Assembly (NCBI GenBank): GCA_041906185.1
Contig: JAYRJQ010000015.1
Span: forward strand, 62,001 to 126,000
Length of the DNA: 64,000 nt
Direction: 5' to 3'
From: Roseateles_B sp041906185
GTDB taxonomy: Bacteria; Pseudomonadota; Gammaproteobacteria; Burkholderiales; Burkholderiaceae_C
The first letter of the stretch is position 1. Every line of letters starts with the position of its first letter. Positions 24,886-33,355 of the stretch are shown piece by piece. The notes beneath the pieces were generated by a model. The model worked only from the letters and a program-made list of their open reading frames with translations, had not been told where the DNA came from and did no database searches. Both the position numbers and the translations under genes were made by a program.

Positions 24886-25203
24886 TGTAGGAGCGCCGCC
24901 CCCGCCTGCACCCATGCGGTCTTTCACCCATTCTGCCGATGCTTCTTTCGCCGAAGGCCGGCATCCTGCGCCTCGGCTGTCCCTTGCAGTGCCTGCGGAT
25001 TCCAGCGCGCCCCATGCAGTGCCGTTTTCGGTGCGCTCCACCGCCTGCTTTCAATGTCCGCGCCTCACCGGCAGCGTTTCACTGTTCTTTACACGCCGGC
25101 TGTCACCGCCGGCTCCCGCCGCCGCGTTGTCTCCTCACAGCCGACGCAGTGCCGGCTTCACCCCGAAATCATCCACTCGACACCAACACCAAGGAGTGCC
25201 CTC
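24886..25203. other. Intergenic gap between tldD and the small exported protein gene
   Basis: These 318 bases separate divergent genes and must hold both promoters. A GCCGGC-TGTCACC-GCCGGC hairpin and a TTTCACTGTTCTTTACAC stretch lie in the right half. I cannot place a convincing -35/-10 pair for either gene. Open frames here are extensions or shadows. Confidence 0.4.
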
Positions 25204-25563
25204 ATGAGCTTCTCGACCTCGATGACCCGCCTGATCGCCGTGCTTGCCCTGGGCAGCGCCGCCGCCCTGAGTGCCCAGGCCCAGGACGCCTCCACGCCGG
25301 CCACCCCGCGCGCCGACCAGCGCGAAGCCAAGCAGCAGGCCCGCATCGCCCAGGGCGCCGCCTCCGGCACCCTCACGGCCCGCGAAACCCGCCGCCTCGA
25401 GCGCGAGCAGAACCGCATCAACCAGGCCGAGGCCAACGCCAAGTCCGACGGCACGGTGACCAAGCACGAGCGCCGCCGCCTGCACCACATGCAGGATGCC
25501 GCCAGCAAGGACATCCACCACGCCAAGCACAACGACAAGAGCGCCAGCGCCCCTGGCAACTGA
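25204..25563 (+). CDS. Small exported basic protein with two EF-hand-like loops
   Basis: The predicted protein is 119 residues. ATG 25204 has an AAGGAG RBS 8 bases upstream. A signal peptide ends near residue 27 (SAAALSAQAQDA). The mature protein is helical and charged. Two segments have the same pattern: QGAASGTLTARETRRLEREQNRI and NAKSDGTVTKHERRRLHHMQ. Each has a 12-residue loop with Gly at position 6, a hydrophobic residue at 8 and Glu at 12, the frame of an EF-hand loop, followed by a basic helix. The Ca2+-ligand positions 1, 3 and 5 are only partly acidic, so binding is uncertain. The tail is His/Lys-rich. I do not know its function. Confidence 0.8.
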   Translation: MSFSTSMTRLIAVLALGSAAALSAQAQDASTPATPRADQREAKQQARIAQGAASGTLTARETRRLEREQNRINQAEANAKSDGTVTKHERRRLHHMQDAASKDIHHAKHNDKSASAPGN

Positions 25564-25630
25564 GCACCCTGAGCCGGGCCGCCCGTGACGCCTCACTCGT
25601 TCGATGACGGCCCCCATGGCCGCTGACGCC

Positions 25631-26521
25631 TCAGGCCTCGGCGGCCTTCTTCATCTGCAGCGCAGCGTCGTAGAGGCCGTTGCGGGGCAGGCCGCTGAGG
25701 TCCGTGGCGATCTGCACGGCCTGCTTCAGCGGCAGCTCCTGCAGCAGGCGGGCCAGCATCCGGCTCACCTCGGGCGGCAGCTCCTCGCTGGCGGCCTGCG
25801 GCGGCTCGGCATGCAATACCAGCACGAACTCGCCGCGCTCGCGCTGCGGGTCCGCCGCCAGCCAGGCCGGCATGGACGCCGCCGGGCCGGTATGGACGGT
25901 CTCGAACTGTTTCGTCAGCTCGCGGCAGATGCTCAGCGTCTGTGCGGGTGCGAGTTCCGCCATCAGCTCCAGCAGGTTGGCGATGCGATGCGGCGCCTCG
26001 AACAGCACCTGGCTCTGCGCCGAGCCCACCAGCGCCTGCAATCGGGTGCGGCGCTCCTGCCCCTTGGGCGGCAGGAAGCCGGCAAAGGCGAAGCCCTGCG
26101 CGCGGGCATCACCGGCGGCGCTGAGGGCCGTCACCACCGCGGAGGGGCCGGGCAGCGGCAGCACCCGCAGGCCGGCCTGCTGCACGGCGGCCACCAGCAC
26201 AGCGCCCGGATCCGACACCGCGGGCGTTCCCGCATCGGACACATACGCGATGCGCTCGCCCGCCTGCAGCCGCGCCACCAGCGCGGCCGAGGCCGACTGC
26301 TCGTTGTGCTGGTGCAGGCTCACCAGCGGCTTGTGCAGGCCCAGGTGGTGCAGCAACTGGCCGCTGACCCGCGTGTCCTCGCAAGCCACGGCATCAACAA
26401 GGGCCAGCACGTGCAGGCTGCGCAGGCTGACATCCGCCAGATTGCCGATGGGCGTGGGCACGAGGTAGAGGGTGCCGGCCGGATACTGCTGGCCACCGGC
26501 CGCCGCGCGGGCAGCCTGCAT
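25631..26521 (-). CDS. rsmI: 16S rRNA 2'-O-ribose C1402 methyltransferase RsmI
   Basis: RsmI methylates C1402 of 16S rRNA, with RsmH, to tune decoding. From ATG 26521 the product is 296 residues (MQAARAAAGGQQYPAGTLYLVPTPIGNLADVSLRSLHVL). The tetrapyrrole-methylase fold shows TPIGNL, ACEDTRVSGQLLHHLGL, VSDAGTPAVSDPG, LPGPSAVVTALSAAGD, FAGFLPPKGQERR and LFEAPHRI. The longer upstream reading adds a Cys/Arg-rich stretch overlapping yraN and is not favoured. It diverges from yraN with only 16 bases between starts, so at least one promoter lies inside a gene. Confidence 0.94.
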   Translation of the reverse strand: MQAARAAAGGQQYPAGTLYLVPTPIGNLADVSLRSLHVLALVDAVACEDTRVSGQLLHHLGLHKPLVSLHQHNEQSASAALVARLQAGERIAYVSDAGTPAVSDPGAVLVAAVQQAGLRVLPLPGPSAVVTALSAAGDARAQGFAFAGFLPPKGQERRTRLQALVGSAQSQVLFEAPHRIANLLELMAELAPAQTLSICRELTKQFETVHTGPAASMPAWLAADPQRERGEFVLVLHAEPPQAASEELPPEVSRMLARLLQELPLKQAVQIATDLSGLPRNGLYDAALQMKKAAEA

Positions 26522-26537
26522 CAGCAAAGAGGCATCG

Positions 26538-26969
26538 ATGTTCAAGTGGAGCGCCTTCAAGTCAGGGCCGCCCCGCAGCGGGGGCGGCGAAAGCCGGCAG
26601 GCCCGCGGGGCAGAGGCCGAGCAGCAGGCGCTGAGGCATCTGCAGGCGCAGGGCATGCGGCTGCTGGAGCGCAATTATCGGGTGGCCCGAGGGCCGCACG
26701 CGCCGGGCGGCGAGATCGACCTGATCGTGCAGGCGGCCGACGGCTGCGTCGTCTTCGTAGAGGTCCGCGCGCGCCGCTCATCTGCCCATGGCGGTGCGGC
26801 GGCCTCGATCGGTCGACGCAAGCAGCAGCGGGTCCTGCTGGCCGCACAGCACTACCTGCTGCGCTTTCGCCAGCCCCCGCCCTGCCGCTTCGACGTCATC
26901 GCCATCGACGGCGACCAACTGCATTGGCTGCCTGGCGCCTTCGATGCACAAGCGGCGCAGCCGGGCTAG
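26538..26969 (+). CDS. yraN: YraN family (UPF0102) endonuclease-like protein
   Basis: This is a 143-residue protein from ATG 26538 (AGAGG RBS 5 bases upstream). The UPF0102 core is clear: GAEAEQQALRHLQAQGMRLLERNYR, GGEIDLIVQAADGCVVFVEVRAR, IGRRKQQRVLLAAQHYLL and CRFDVIAID. The E-x(n)-EID-x(n)-EVR arrangement is the PD-(D/E)XK nuclease signature. The biological role is still unclear. The N-terminal 20 residues are a low-complexity Ser/Gly/Arg tail. It sits in the widely conserved rsmI|yraN-diaA-dolP order. Confidence 0.93.
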   Translation: MFKWSAFKSGPPRSGGGESRQARGAEAEQQALRHLQAQGMRLLERNYRVARGPHAPGGEIDLIVQAADGCVVFVEVRARRSSAHGGAAASIGRRKQQRVLLAAQHYLLRFRQPPPCRFDVIAIDGDQLHWLPGAFDAQAAQPG

Positions 26970-27110
26970 CCGGGGATGAGACCCAGCGGCGGCCCTTCCG
27001 CTCCGCCGTGCGATCCACTGTGCGATCCGCCATTCGCTCCACCGCCCGCCGACCCACTTCACGCGGGGTAAACCCGCAGCCCTTCAGGCCCTGGCTTATC
27101 ATGCGCGGCA

Positions 27111-27695
27111 ATGCTTGAACAACGCATCCAACAACAGTTCTTCGAAAGCGCAGACCTGCTCTACCAGGTCGCTGAGCCGCTCTCTCGCCCCATGGCCCTG
27201 GCCGCACAGATGCTGGTCGACGGCATCACTGGCGGCGGTCGGCTTCTCTGCGCCGGCGCCGGCCTGGCCGCGCAGGATGCCGCCTATGCCGCGGCGCTGC
27301 TCACCGGTCGATTCGAACAGGAGCGCCCCGGCCTCGCGGCCATCGCCCTCAACGCACTGCTGCACCAGGGACCGGGCGTGCAGGACGAGGCTGCGGGCCT
27401 GGCCCGCCAGATCCAGACGCTCGGTCATCCGGGCGACCTGCTTCTACTGATCGACAACCCCAGCGGCAGCGGGCCGAGCCTGGTGCCGCTGCTGGACGCG
27501 GCCCACGCGCAGGACATGAGCGTGGTGCTGCTCAGCGGCAGCCAGGACGAGGCCCTGCGCAGCGCCCTGCTGGACACCGACGTTCCCCTGCGCCTGCCTC
27601 ACAGCCGCTTCGCGCGGGTGGCTGAAGGCTACCGGCTGCTGTGCCATTGCCTCTGCGATGCCATCGACGCCCAATTGCTGGGCATCGAGGAATGA
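27111..27695 (+). CDS. diaA: DiaA-like SIS-domain protein
   Basis: The 194-residue SIS-domain protein has MLEQRIQQQFFESADLLYQVAEPLSRPMALAAQMLVDGITGGGRLLCAGAGLAAQDAAYAA. It follows yraN and precedes the BON lipoprotein gene, as E. coli diaA does. DiaA binds DnaA and promotes timely replication initiation. GmhA (sedoheptulose-7-phosphate isomerase) has the same fold, but the catalytic-site residues of GmhA are not evident here. The position supports DiaA. Confidence 0.85.
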   Translation: MLEQRIQQQFFESADLLYQVAEPLSRPMALAAQMLVDGITGGGRLLCAGAGLAAQDAAYAAALLTGRFEQERPGLAAIALNALLHQGPGVQDEAAGLARQIQTLGHPGDLLLLIDNPSGSGPSLVPLLDAAHAQDMSVVLLSGSQDEALRSALLDTDVPLRLPHSRFARVAEGYRLLCHCLCDAIDAQLLGIEE

Positions 27696-27789
27696 ATGCG
27701 GGCTGCCACAGGCACCGCACTTGCCGCTTCGCCAACGCCGCTGGTGTGTTCGCCAGCCATTGCCCCTCATCGATTGGATGACTGAACCC

Positions 27790-28440
27790 ATGCAAGTGAA
27801 TCGCACGCGCCGTCTGCGCCCCCTCGCCCTGATCCCTCTGCTCGCCGCGCTCGGCGGCGGCCTGCTCAGCGCCTGCGCGCCCCTCATGGTGGGCGGCATG
27901 GTCGGCACGGCCATGGTGGCGACGGACCGCCGCACTTCGGGCACGCAGGTCGAAGACCAGGGCATCGAGCTCAAGGCCGGCAAGCGTCTGGCGGACAAGC
28001 TGGGCGATCGCGTCCACATCAGCGTCAACAGCTACAACCGCCAGGTGCTGCTCACGGGTGAAACCCGCAACGAGGAAGACAAGGCGGAAGCCGAACGCAT
28101 CGTGGCCGAGGTCGAGAACGTGAACCGCGTGGTGAACGAGGTCCAGGTCGGCTTCATCAGCTCGCTCAGCTCGCGCTCCAACGACGTGCTCGTGGCGGGC
28201 AAGATCAAGGCCAGCTTCGTGGACGCCCGCGACCTGATCTCCAATGCCTTCTACGTGGTCGTCGAACGCGGTGAAGTCTTCCTGCTGGGCCGCGTGACCG
28301 AGCGCGAGGCCAACCGGGCGACCGAGATCGCGCGCGGGGTGTCCGGCGTGAAGAAGGTCGTTCGCCTGTTCGAGATCATTTCCGAAGAGGAACTCGCGCG
28401 CACCGTGCCGAAGCCGCCCAAGCCCAGCGAATCACGCTGA
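27790..28440 (+). CDS. dolP: Dual-BON-domain outer-membrane lipoprotein DolP
   Basis: This is a 216-residue lipoprotein from ATG 27790; an alternative ATG four codons upstream has no RBS. The signal peptide ends at the lipobox LLSAC (about residues 25-29). Two BON domains follow: about 60-130 (IELKAGKRLADKLGDRVHISVNSYNRQVLLTGETRNEEDK) and about 135-205 (DVLVAGKIKASFVDARDLISNAFYVVVERGEVFLLGRVTE). DolP (YraP) sits at the outer membrane and helps BAM-dependent assembly and envelope integrity. It is the last gene of the yraN-diaA-dolP run. Confidence 0.92.
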   Translation: MQVNRTRRLRPLALIPLLAALGGGLLSACAPLMVGGMVGTAMVATDRRTSGTQVEDQGIELKAGKRLADKLGDRVHISVNSYNRQVLLTGETRNEEDKAEAERIVAEVENVNRVVNEVQVGFISSLSSRSNDVLVAGKIKASFVDARDLISNAFYVVVERGEVFLLGRVTEREANRATEIARGVSGVKKVVRLFEIISEEELARTVPKPPKPSESR

Positions 28441-28650
28441 TGAGGCCACTGGCCAAGGACCCCCTTGGCCCTGCCGGGTTCGCCGGCACGCATGGCCCCT
28501 TGGGCCGCCGCTCGGCCCTCAATAGCCCGCACCAGGCGCAGCACCTGGCGCTCGCGGGAACGTGCTGCGGCTGACGCCAATGCCTCGCCCTTGAGCACGA
28601 GCGTCGCTGCTCGGCCGCTGGCTTGTCTGGCGCCAGCGCGCCCCGCCAGC

Positions 28651-29559
28651 TCAGCGCAGGCGCTTGATCAGGCTGGAGGTGTCCCAGCGGCCGCCACCCA
28701 GGCCCTGCACGTCGGCGTAGAACTGGTCCACGAGCGCGGTGACGGGCAGCTTGGCGCCGTTGCGGCGGGCTTCGTCCAGGACCAGACCCAGGTCCTTGCG
28801 CATCCAGTCCACGGCAAAGCCGAAGTTGAACTGGTCGTCGACCATGGTCTTGCCCCGGTTGTCCATCTGCCAGCTCTGGGCGGCGCCCTTGCCGATGACC
28901 TCGAGGACCTGCTTCATGTCCAGCCCTGCACGGCCGCCAAAAGCGATGGCCTCGGCCAGGCCCTGGACAAGACCTGCAATGCAGATCTGGTTGACCATCT
29001 TGGCCAGCTGGCCGGCACCCGGCTCACCCACGAGCGTCACCGCCCGGGAGAAGGCCAGGGCGACGGGCTTCATGGCCTCGAAAGGCGCAGCCTCGCCCCC
29101 GCACATGACGGTGAGCTGGCCGTTGACGGCGCCCGCCTGCCCGCCCGACACCGGTGCATCCACGAAATGAAGGCCTCGCGCCTGGGCCGCGGCATGCATC
29201 TCGCGCGCCACCTCGGCGGAGGCCGTGGTGTGATCGACCAGGATCGCGCCCGGCTTCATGCCCGCGAAGGCGCCGGTCTCGCCCAGCAGCACCGAGCGCA
29301 GGTCGTCGTCGTTGCCCACGCAGGTGAAGACGACGTCGGCCTCGCGCGCCGCCTCGGCGGGCGTCGGGGCCGAGGCGCCCGCGAACTCCGCCACCCAGGC
29401 GGCCGCCTTGGCGGCACTGCGGTTGTAGACGGTCACGGTGTGCCCGGCGCGGGCCAGATGCCCGGCCATGGGCAGGCCCATCACGCCCAGGCCGATGAAG
29501 GCCACGCGGCGAGGGGCCGTCGGTTCGTAGGTGCGCGTCGTGTTGATGCTGTCTGCCAT
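28651..29559 (-). CDS. NAD(P)-dependent beta-hydroxyacid dehydrogenase (GarR/MmsB family)
   Basis: The 302-residue protein has the Rossmann nucleotide-binding motif VAFIGLGVMGLPMAGHLARAGHTVTVYNRS at about residues 19-48. The family substrate signature reads FVDAPVSGGQAGAVNGQLTVMCGG, and the catalytic Lys region reads GEPGAGQLAKMVNQICIAGLVQGLAEA. This fits 2-hydroxy-3-oxopropionate reductase or 3-hydroxyisobutyrate dehydrogenase; the substrate is not decided by sequence alone. An N-terminal extension of about 17 residues precedes the fold. It begins 37 bases after the pilU stop and may be read from the pilT-pilU transcript. Confidence 0.88.
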   Translation of the reverse strand: MADSINTTRTYEPTAPRRVAFIGLGVMGLPMAGHLARAGHTVTVYNRSAAKAAAWVAEFAGASAPTPAEAAREADVVFTCVGNDDDLRSVLLGETGAFAGMKPGAILVDHTTASAEVAREMHAAAQARGLHFVDAPVSGGQAGAVNGQLTVMCGGEAAPFEAMKPVALAFSRAVTLVGEPGAGQLAKMVNQICIAGLVQGLAEAIAFGGRAGLDMKQVLEVIGKGAAQSWQMDNRGKTMVDDQFNFGFAVDWMRKDLGLVLDEARRNGAKLPVTALVDQFYADVQGLGGGRWDTSSLIKRLR

Positions 29560-29596
29560 GGCGTGTGAGGGATCGGGTCCGGGCTGAGGAACAGGG

Positions 29597-30733
29597 TCAG
29601 AGGATGGTGAGGTGCTCGGTGCCCTGGCTCAGCTCGCCGCTGCGCGCGCGCTCGCTGTTGAGCTTGATCTGCAGGCGCAGGTCGTTGACCGAGTCGGCGT
29701 TGCGCAGGGCGTCCTCGTAGTTGATGCGGCCGAACTCGAAGAGGTCGAACAGCGCCTGGTCGAAGGTCTGCATGCCCTGCTCGCGCGAGCGCTTCATGAC
29801 TTCCTTGATCTCGCCCACCTCGCCCTTGAAGATCATGTCGGAGATCAGCGGCGTGTTCAGGAGGATCTCCACCGCGGCGATGCGGCCCTTGCCCTCGCGG
29901 CGCGGCAGCAGACGCTGCGAGACGATGGAACGCAGGTTCAGCGAGAGGTCCATCAGCAACTGCGCGCGACGTTCCTCGGGGAAGAAGTTGATGATGCGGT
30001 CCAGCGCCTGGTTGGCGCTGTTGGCGTGCAGCGTGGCCATGCACAGGTGGCCGGTCTCGGCGAAGGCCACGGCGTGCTCCATGGTCTCGCGGTCCCGGAT
30101 TTCGCCCATCAGGATGACGTCCGGCGCCTGGCGCAGCGTGTTCTTCAGCGCCATCTCCCAGCTGTCGGTGTCCAGGCCCAGCTCGCGCTGGCTGACGATG
30201 CAGTTCTTGTGCGGGTGCACGAACTCCACCGGGTCCTCGATGGTGATGATGTGGCCGTAGGTGGTCTCGTTGCGATGGTCGATCATCGCCGCGAGCGAGG
30301 TGCTCTTGCCCGAGCCCGTGGCGCCCACCACGATCACGAGACCGCGCTTGGTCAGCACCACGTCCTTGAGGATGGGCGGAAGGTCCAGGGACTCGATGCT
30401 GGGCAGGTTCTGGGGAATCGTCCGCAGCACGAGGGCCACCTGCCCTTGCTGCAGATAGGCGTTCACGCGGAAGCGCCCGATGCCCTGCGGCGAGATCGCG
30501 AAGTTGCACTCCTTGTGCTTCTCGAAGTCGGCCGCCTGCTTGTCGTTCATGATCGAACGCGCCAGCTGCAGGGTGTGCTGGCCGGTCAGGGGCTGGGGCG
30601 ACACCTTGGTCACCTTGCCGTCCACCTTGATGGCGGGCGGGAACTCGGCCGTCAGAAACAGATCCGAGCCCTTGCGGGAGACCATCAGCCGCAGCAGATC
30701 ATTGATGAATTTCGAGGCCTGATCGCGTTCCAT
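29597..30733 (-). CDS. pilU: Type IV pilus retraction ATPase PilU
   Basis: PilU is the accessory retraction ATPase that assists PilT. The 378-residue product starts at ATG 30733 (MERDQASKFINDLLRLMV), with AAGGA 9 bases upstream; GTG/ATG codons at 30757 and 30751 are also in frame. Walker A is GATGSGKST, the Asp box is EDPVEFVHPHKNC, Walker B is APDVILMGEIRDRETMEHA and the His box is GHLCMATLHANSANQALDRI. The C-terminal extension (SGELSQGTEHLTIL) is typical of PilU rather than PilT. It is cotranscribed with pilT 125 bases upstream. Confidence 0.94.
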   Translation of the reverse strand: MERDQASKFINDLLRLMVSRKGSDLFLTAEFPPAIKVDGKVTKVSPQPLTGQHTLQLARSIMNDKQAADFEKHKECNFAISPQGIGRFRVNAYLQQGQVALVLRTIPQNLPSIESLDLPPILKDVVLTKRGLVIVVGATGSGKSTSLAAMIDHRNETTYGHIITIEDPVEFVHPHKNCIVSQRELGLDTDSWEMALKNTLRQAPDVILMGEIRDRETMEHAVAFAETGHLCMATLHANSANQALDRIINFFPEERRAQLLMDLSLNLRSIVSQRLLPRREGKGRIAAVEILLNTPLISDMIFKGEVGEIKEVMKRSREQGMQTFDQALFDLFEFGRINYEDALRNADSVNDLRLQIKLNSERARSGELSQGTEHLTIL

Positions 30734-30857
30734 GCTGGGAAGTCCTTCCATGCCCACCGGGGGCCAAAGCGGCGCGCATCATGCAACAGGAAGCGCGCCG
30801 CAGGGGTGACGGAATGTCTCGTGTCGACGACACGCCACCCCGTGCGGGAGTGCCCGG

Positions 30858-31901
30858 TCAGCCGGGGAAGTTCTCGGGGAACTTGGCCTTGGCACGAGCC
30901 TCGGCCGGCGAGATGACATTGCGGCGCACCAGCTCCGTGAGGTTCTGGTCCAGCGTCTGCATGCCCTGGGAATTGCCGGTCTGGATGGCCGAGTACATCT
31001 GCGCGACCTTGTTCTCGCGGATCAGATTGCGCACAGCCGAGGTGCCCAGCATGATCTCGTGCGCCGCGACGCGACCGCTGCCGTCCTTGAGCTTGCATAG
31101 CGTCTGGGAGATCACGGCGACGAGCGACTCCGAAACCATGGCCCGCACCATTTCCTTTTCGGCGGCGGGGAAGACGTCCACGATACGGTCGATGGTCTTG
31201 GCCGCCGAGCTCGTGTGCAGCGTGCCGAAAACCAAGTGGCCCGTCTCGGCCGCGGTCAGCGCGAGGCGGATGGTTTCCAGGTCCCGCATTTCGCCCACGA
31301 GCACCGCATCCGGATCCTCCCGCAGCGCCGAGCGCAGGGCGTTGGAGAAGCTCATGGTGTGCGGGCCGACCTCACGCTGGTTGACCAGGCACTTCTTGGA
31401 CTCGTGCACGAATTCGATCGGGTCCTCGATGGTGAGGATGTGGCCGTACTCGTTCTCGTTGAGGTGGTTGACCATGCCGGCCAGCGTCGTGGACTTGCCC
31501 GAACCCGTGGGGCCCGTGACCAGCACGAGGCCGCGCGGCTTCAGGGCGAGGTCGGCGAAGACCTTGGGCGCGTTGAGCTGCTCGAGCGTCAGGATCTTGG
31601 ACGGAATGGTCCGGAACACGGCGCCGGCGCCGCGGTTCTGGTTGAACGCGTTGACCCGGAAGCGGGCCAGGCCCTGGATCTCGAAGGAGAAGTCGCACTC
31701 CAGCGTCTCTTCGTAGTTCTTGCGCTGGGCGTCGTTCATGATGTCGTACACCATGTCGTGCACCTGGCGGTGCTCCAGCGCCTCGACGTTGATCCGGCGC
31801 ACATCCCCGTGCACCCGGATCATGGGCGGCAGCCCGGCGGAGAGGTGAAGGTCGGAGGCCTTGTTCTTGACCGAGAATGCCAGCAGTTGTGTGATGTCCA
31901 T
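30858..31901 (-). CDS. pilT: Type IV pilus retraction ATPase PilT
   Basis: PilT depolymerises type IV pili for twitching and DNA uptake. The 347-residue protein has MDITQLLAFSVKNKASDLHLSAGLPPMIRVHG, Walker A GPTGSGKSTT, Asp box IEDPIEFVHESKKCLVNQRE, Walker B DPDAVLVGEMRDLETIRLAL, His box GHLVFGTLHTSSAAKTIDRI and the PilT-specific AIRNLIRE-like motif (AVRNLIRENKVAQMYSAIQTG). Length is standard. It diverges from yggS with 26 bases between starts, a common arrangement. Confidence 0.96.
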   Translation of the reverse strand: MDITQLLAFSVKNKASDLHLSAGLPPMIRVHGDVRRINVEALEHRQVHDMVYDIMNDAQRKNYEETLECDFSFEIQGLARFRVNAFNQNRGAGAVFRTIPSKILTLEQLNAPKVFADLALKPRGLVLVTGPTGSGKSTTLAGMVNHLNENEYGHILTIEDPIEFVHESKKCLVNQREVGPHTMSFSNALRSALREDPDAVLVGEMRDLETIRLALTAAETGHLVFGTLHTSSAAKTIDRIVDVFPAAEKEMVRAMVSESLVAVISQTLCKLKDGSGRVAAHEIMLGTSAVRNLIRENKVAQMYSAIQTGNSQGMQTLDQNLTELVRRNVISPAEARAKAKFPENFPG

Positions 31902-31927
31902 GGTGTGGGCGAATAGCGTAGGCCATT

Positions 31928-32626
31928 ATGGCGACGATCAAAGAGAACATTCAAGAAGTGCACCGGCGGCTTGTTAACGCTTGCACGAAGGCGGGGCGCG
32001 AGCCGGCGTCGGCCCGCCTGCTGGTGGTGAGCAAGACCTTCGAGGCGGCCGCCGTGCGCGAGGCCCACGCGGCCGGCGAGCGGGCCTTCGGCGAGAACTA
32101 TGTGCAGGAAGCCCTCGACAAGATCGCCGCGCTGGCCGACCTGCGCGCCGGCATCGAATGGCACCTGATCGGGCCGCTGCAGAGCAACAAGACCCGCGTG
32201 GTGGCCGAGGCCTTCGACTGGGTGCACACGGTGGACCGGCTGAAGATCGCCCAGCGCCTGTCCGAGCAGCGCCCCGAGGGCCTCGCGCCCCTGCAGGTCT
32301 GCCTGCAGGTCAACATCAGCGGCGAGGCCAGCAAGAGCGGCGCGGCGCCCGCGGACGTGCCGGCGTTGGCCGCACGGATCGCCGCCCTGCCCCGCCTGCG
32401 CCTGCGCGGCTTGATGGCCATCCCGGAACCCGCCGAGGGCCTCGAGGCCCAGCGCCTGCCCCACCGGCAGCTCGCGCAGCTGCTGCAAAGCCTGCGCGAT
32501 CAAGGCCTGGCGCTCGACACCCTCAGCATGGGCATGAGCGCCGACCTGGAAGCCGCCGTGCTGGAAGGCGCGACGCTGGTGCGCGTCGGCTCGGCCATCT
32601 TCGGCTCGCGGCCGGCCAAGGCCTGA
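31928..32626 (+). CDS. yggS: YggS/PROSC family pyridoxal-phosphate homeostasis protein
   Basis: The 232-residue single-domain PLP-binding TIM-barrel protein has RLLVVSKTFEAAAVREAHAAGERAFGENYVQEALDKI (PLP-Lys in VVSKTF), EWHLIGPLQSNKTR, VHTVDRLKIAQRL, LQVNISGEASKSG and LSMGMSADLEAAVLEGATLVRVGSAIFG. YggS-type proteins buffer PLP levels and have no known enzyme reaction. The two cytochrome genes follow without a gap. Confidence 0.95.
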   Translation: MATIKENIQEVHRRLVNACTKAGREPASARLLVVSKTFEAAAVREAHAAGERAFGENYVQEALDKIAALADLRAGIEWHLIGPLQSNKTRVVAEAFDWVHTVDRLKIAQRLSEQRPEGLAPLQVCLQVNISGEASKSGAAPADVPALAARIAALPRLRLRGLMAIPEPAEGLEAQRLPHRQLAQLLQSLRDQGLALDTLSMGMSADLEAAVLEGATLVRVGSAIFGSRPAKA

Positions 32627-33355
32627 ATGCGGACGCCCCTGCTGCGACTGGCCGGCTGGCGGCCCTTGCTGAGCGGAATCCTGCTGGGCGCGCTCGCCCT
32701 CGGCAGCCGGGCCGCGGACGTGGCGCCGCCGCCCTTCGAGGACACCATGGCCCAGCGCGTGCTTGCCTGCACCGGCTGCCACGGGGCGCAGGGCCGGGCC
32801 GCGCGCGATGGCTACTACCCGCGCCTGGCCGGCAAGCCGGCGGGCTATCTCTACCAGCAGCTGCTGAGCTTCCGCGACGGCCGGCGGCAGTACGGGCCGA
32901 TGAACACGCTGCTGGCGCCCCTCAGCGACGACTACCTCCAGGACATCGCCCGGCATTTCGCCAGCCTCGACCTCCCGCATCCGCCGGCGCAGCCGGTGGC
33001 CCTGCCTCCCGCCGAGCAGGCCCGCGCGCAGGCGCTCGTGCGCCAGGGCCTGCCCGAGCGCCGCCTGCCGGCCTGCCAGCAATGCCACGGCGCGACGCTG
33101 CTCGGCCGCCAGCCCGGCGTGCCCGGTCTTCTCGGCCTGCCGCGCGACTACCTCCTGGCGCAACTGGCCGCCTGGCGCCAGGGCGAGCGCCGCTCGGTCG
33201 CGCCGGACTGCATGGCCGACATTGCCCGCAAGCTGGACCCGCAGGACATCCGCGTGATGGCGGACTGGCTAGCCTCGCAGCCCGTGCCCCCGGGCGCCAA
33301 GCCGGAGCCCGCCTCGCCCGAACGCCTGCCGATGCGCTGCGGGGGGCTGCCATGA
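32627..33355 (+). CDS. Di-heme cytochrome c (c4/c553 type), exported
   Basis: The 242-residue protein has a signal peptide to about residue 30 (GALALGSRAADV) and two CXXCH heme sites: CTGCH at 48-52 and CQQCH at 150-154. Each lies in a cytochrome c class I-like half. Heme-ligand methionines are plausible at GPMNT and APDCM. The diheme pattern and length resemble cytochrome c4, which shuttles electrons to terminal oxidases. The start abuts the yggS stop (TGA-ATG), and its own stop overlaps the next cytochrome start as ATGA. Confidence 0.88.
   Translation: MRTPLLRLAGWRPLLSGILLGALALGSRAADVAPPPFEDTMAQRVLACTGCHGAQGRAARDGYYPRLAGKPAGYLYQQLLSFRDGRRQYGPMNTLLAPLSDDYLQDIARHFASLDLPHPPAQPVALPPAEQARAQALVRQGLPERRLPACQQCHGATLLGRQPGVPGLLGLPRDYLLAQLAAWRQGERRSVAPDCMADIARKLDPQDIRVMADWLASQPVPPGAKPEPASPERLPMRCGGLP

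Noticed and set aside
26522..26674. N-terminal extension of RsmI to 26674
   Set aside because: It overlaps the divergent yraN gene, and the added residues are Cys/Arg-rich without family similarity. ATG 26521 gives the expected length.
28251..28650. Minus-strand frame between dolP and the oxidoreductase gene
   Set aside because: Half of it is antisense to dolP; the rest has no RBS and no recognisable domain. I looked for an RNase P RNA here because of the rsmI neighbourhood and saw none of its conserved segments.
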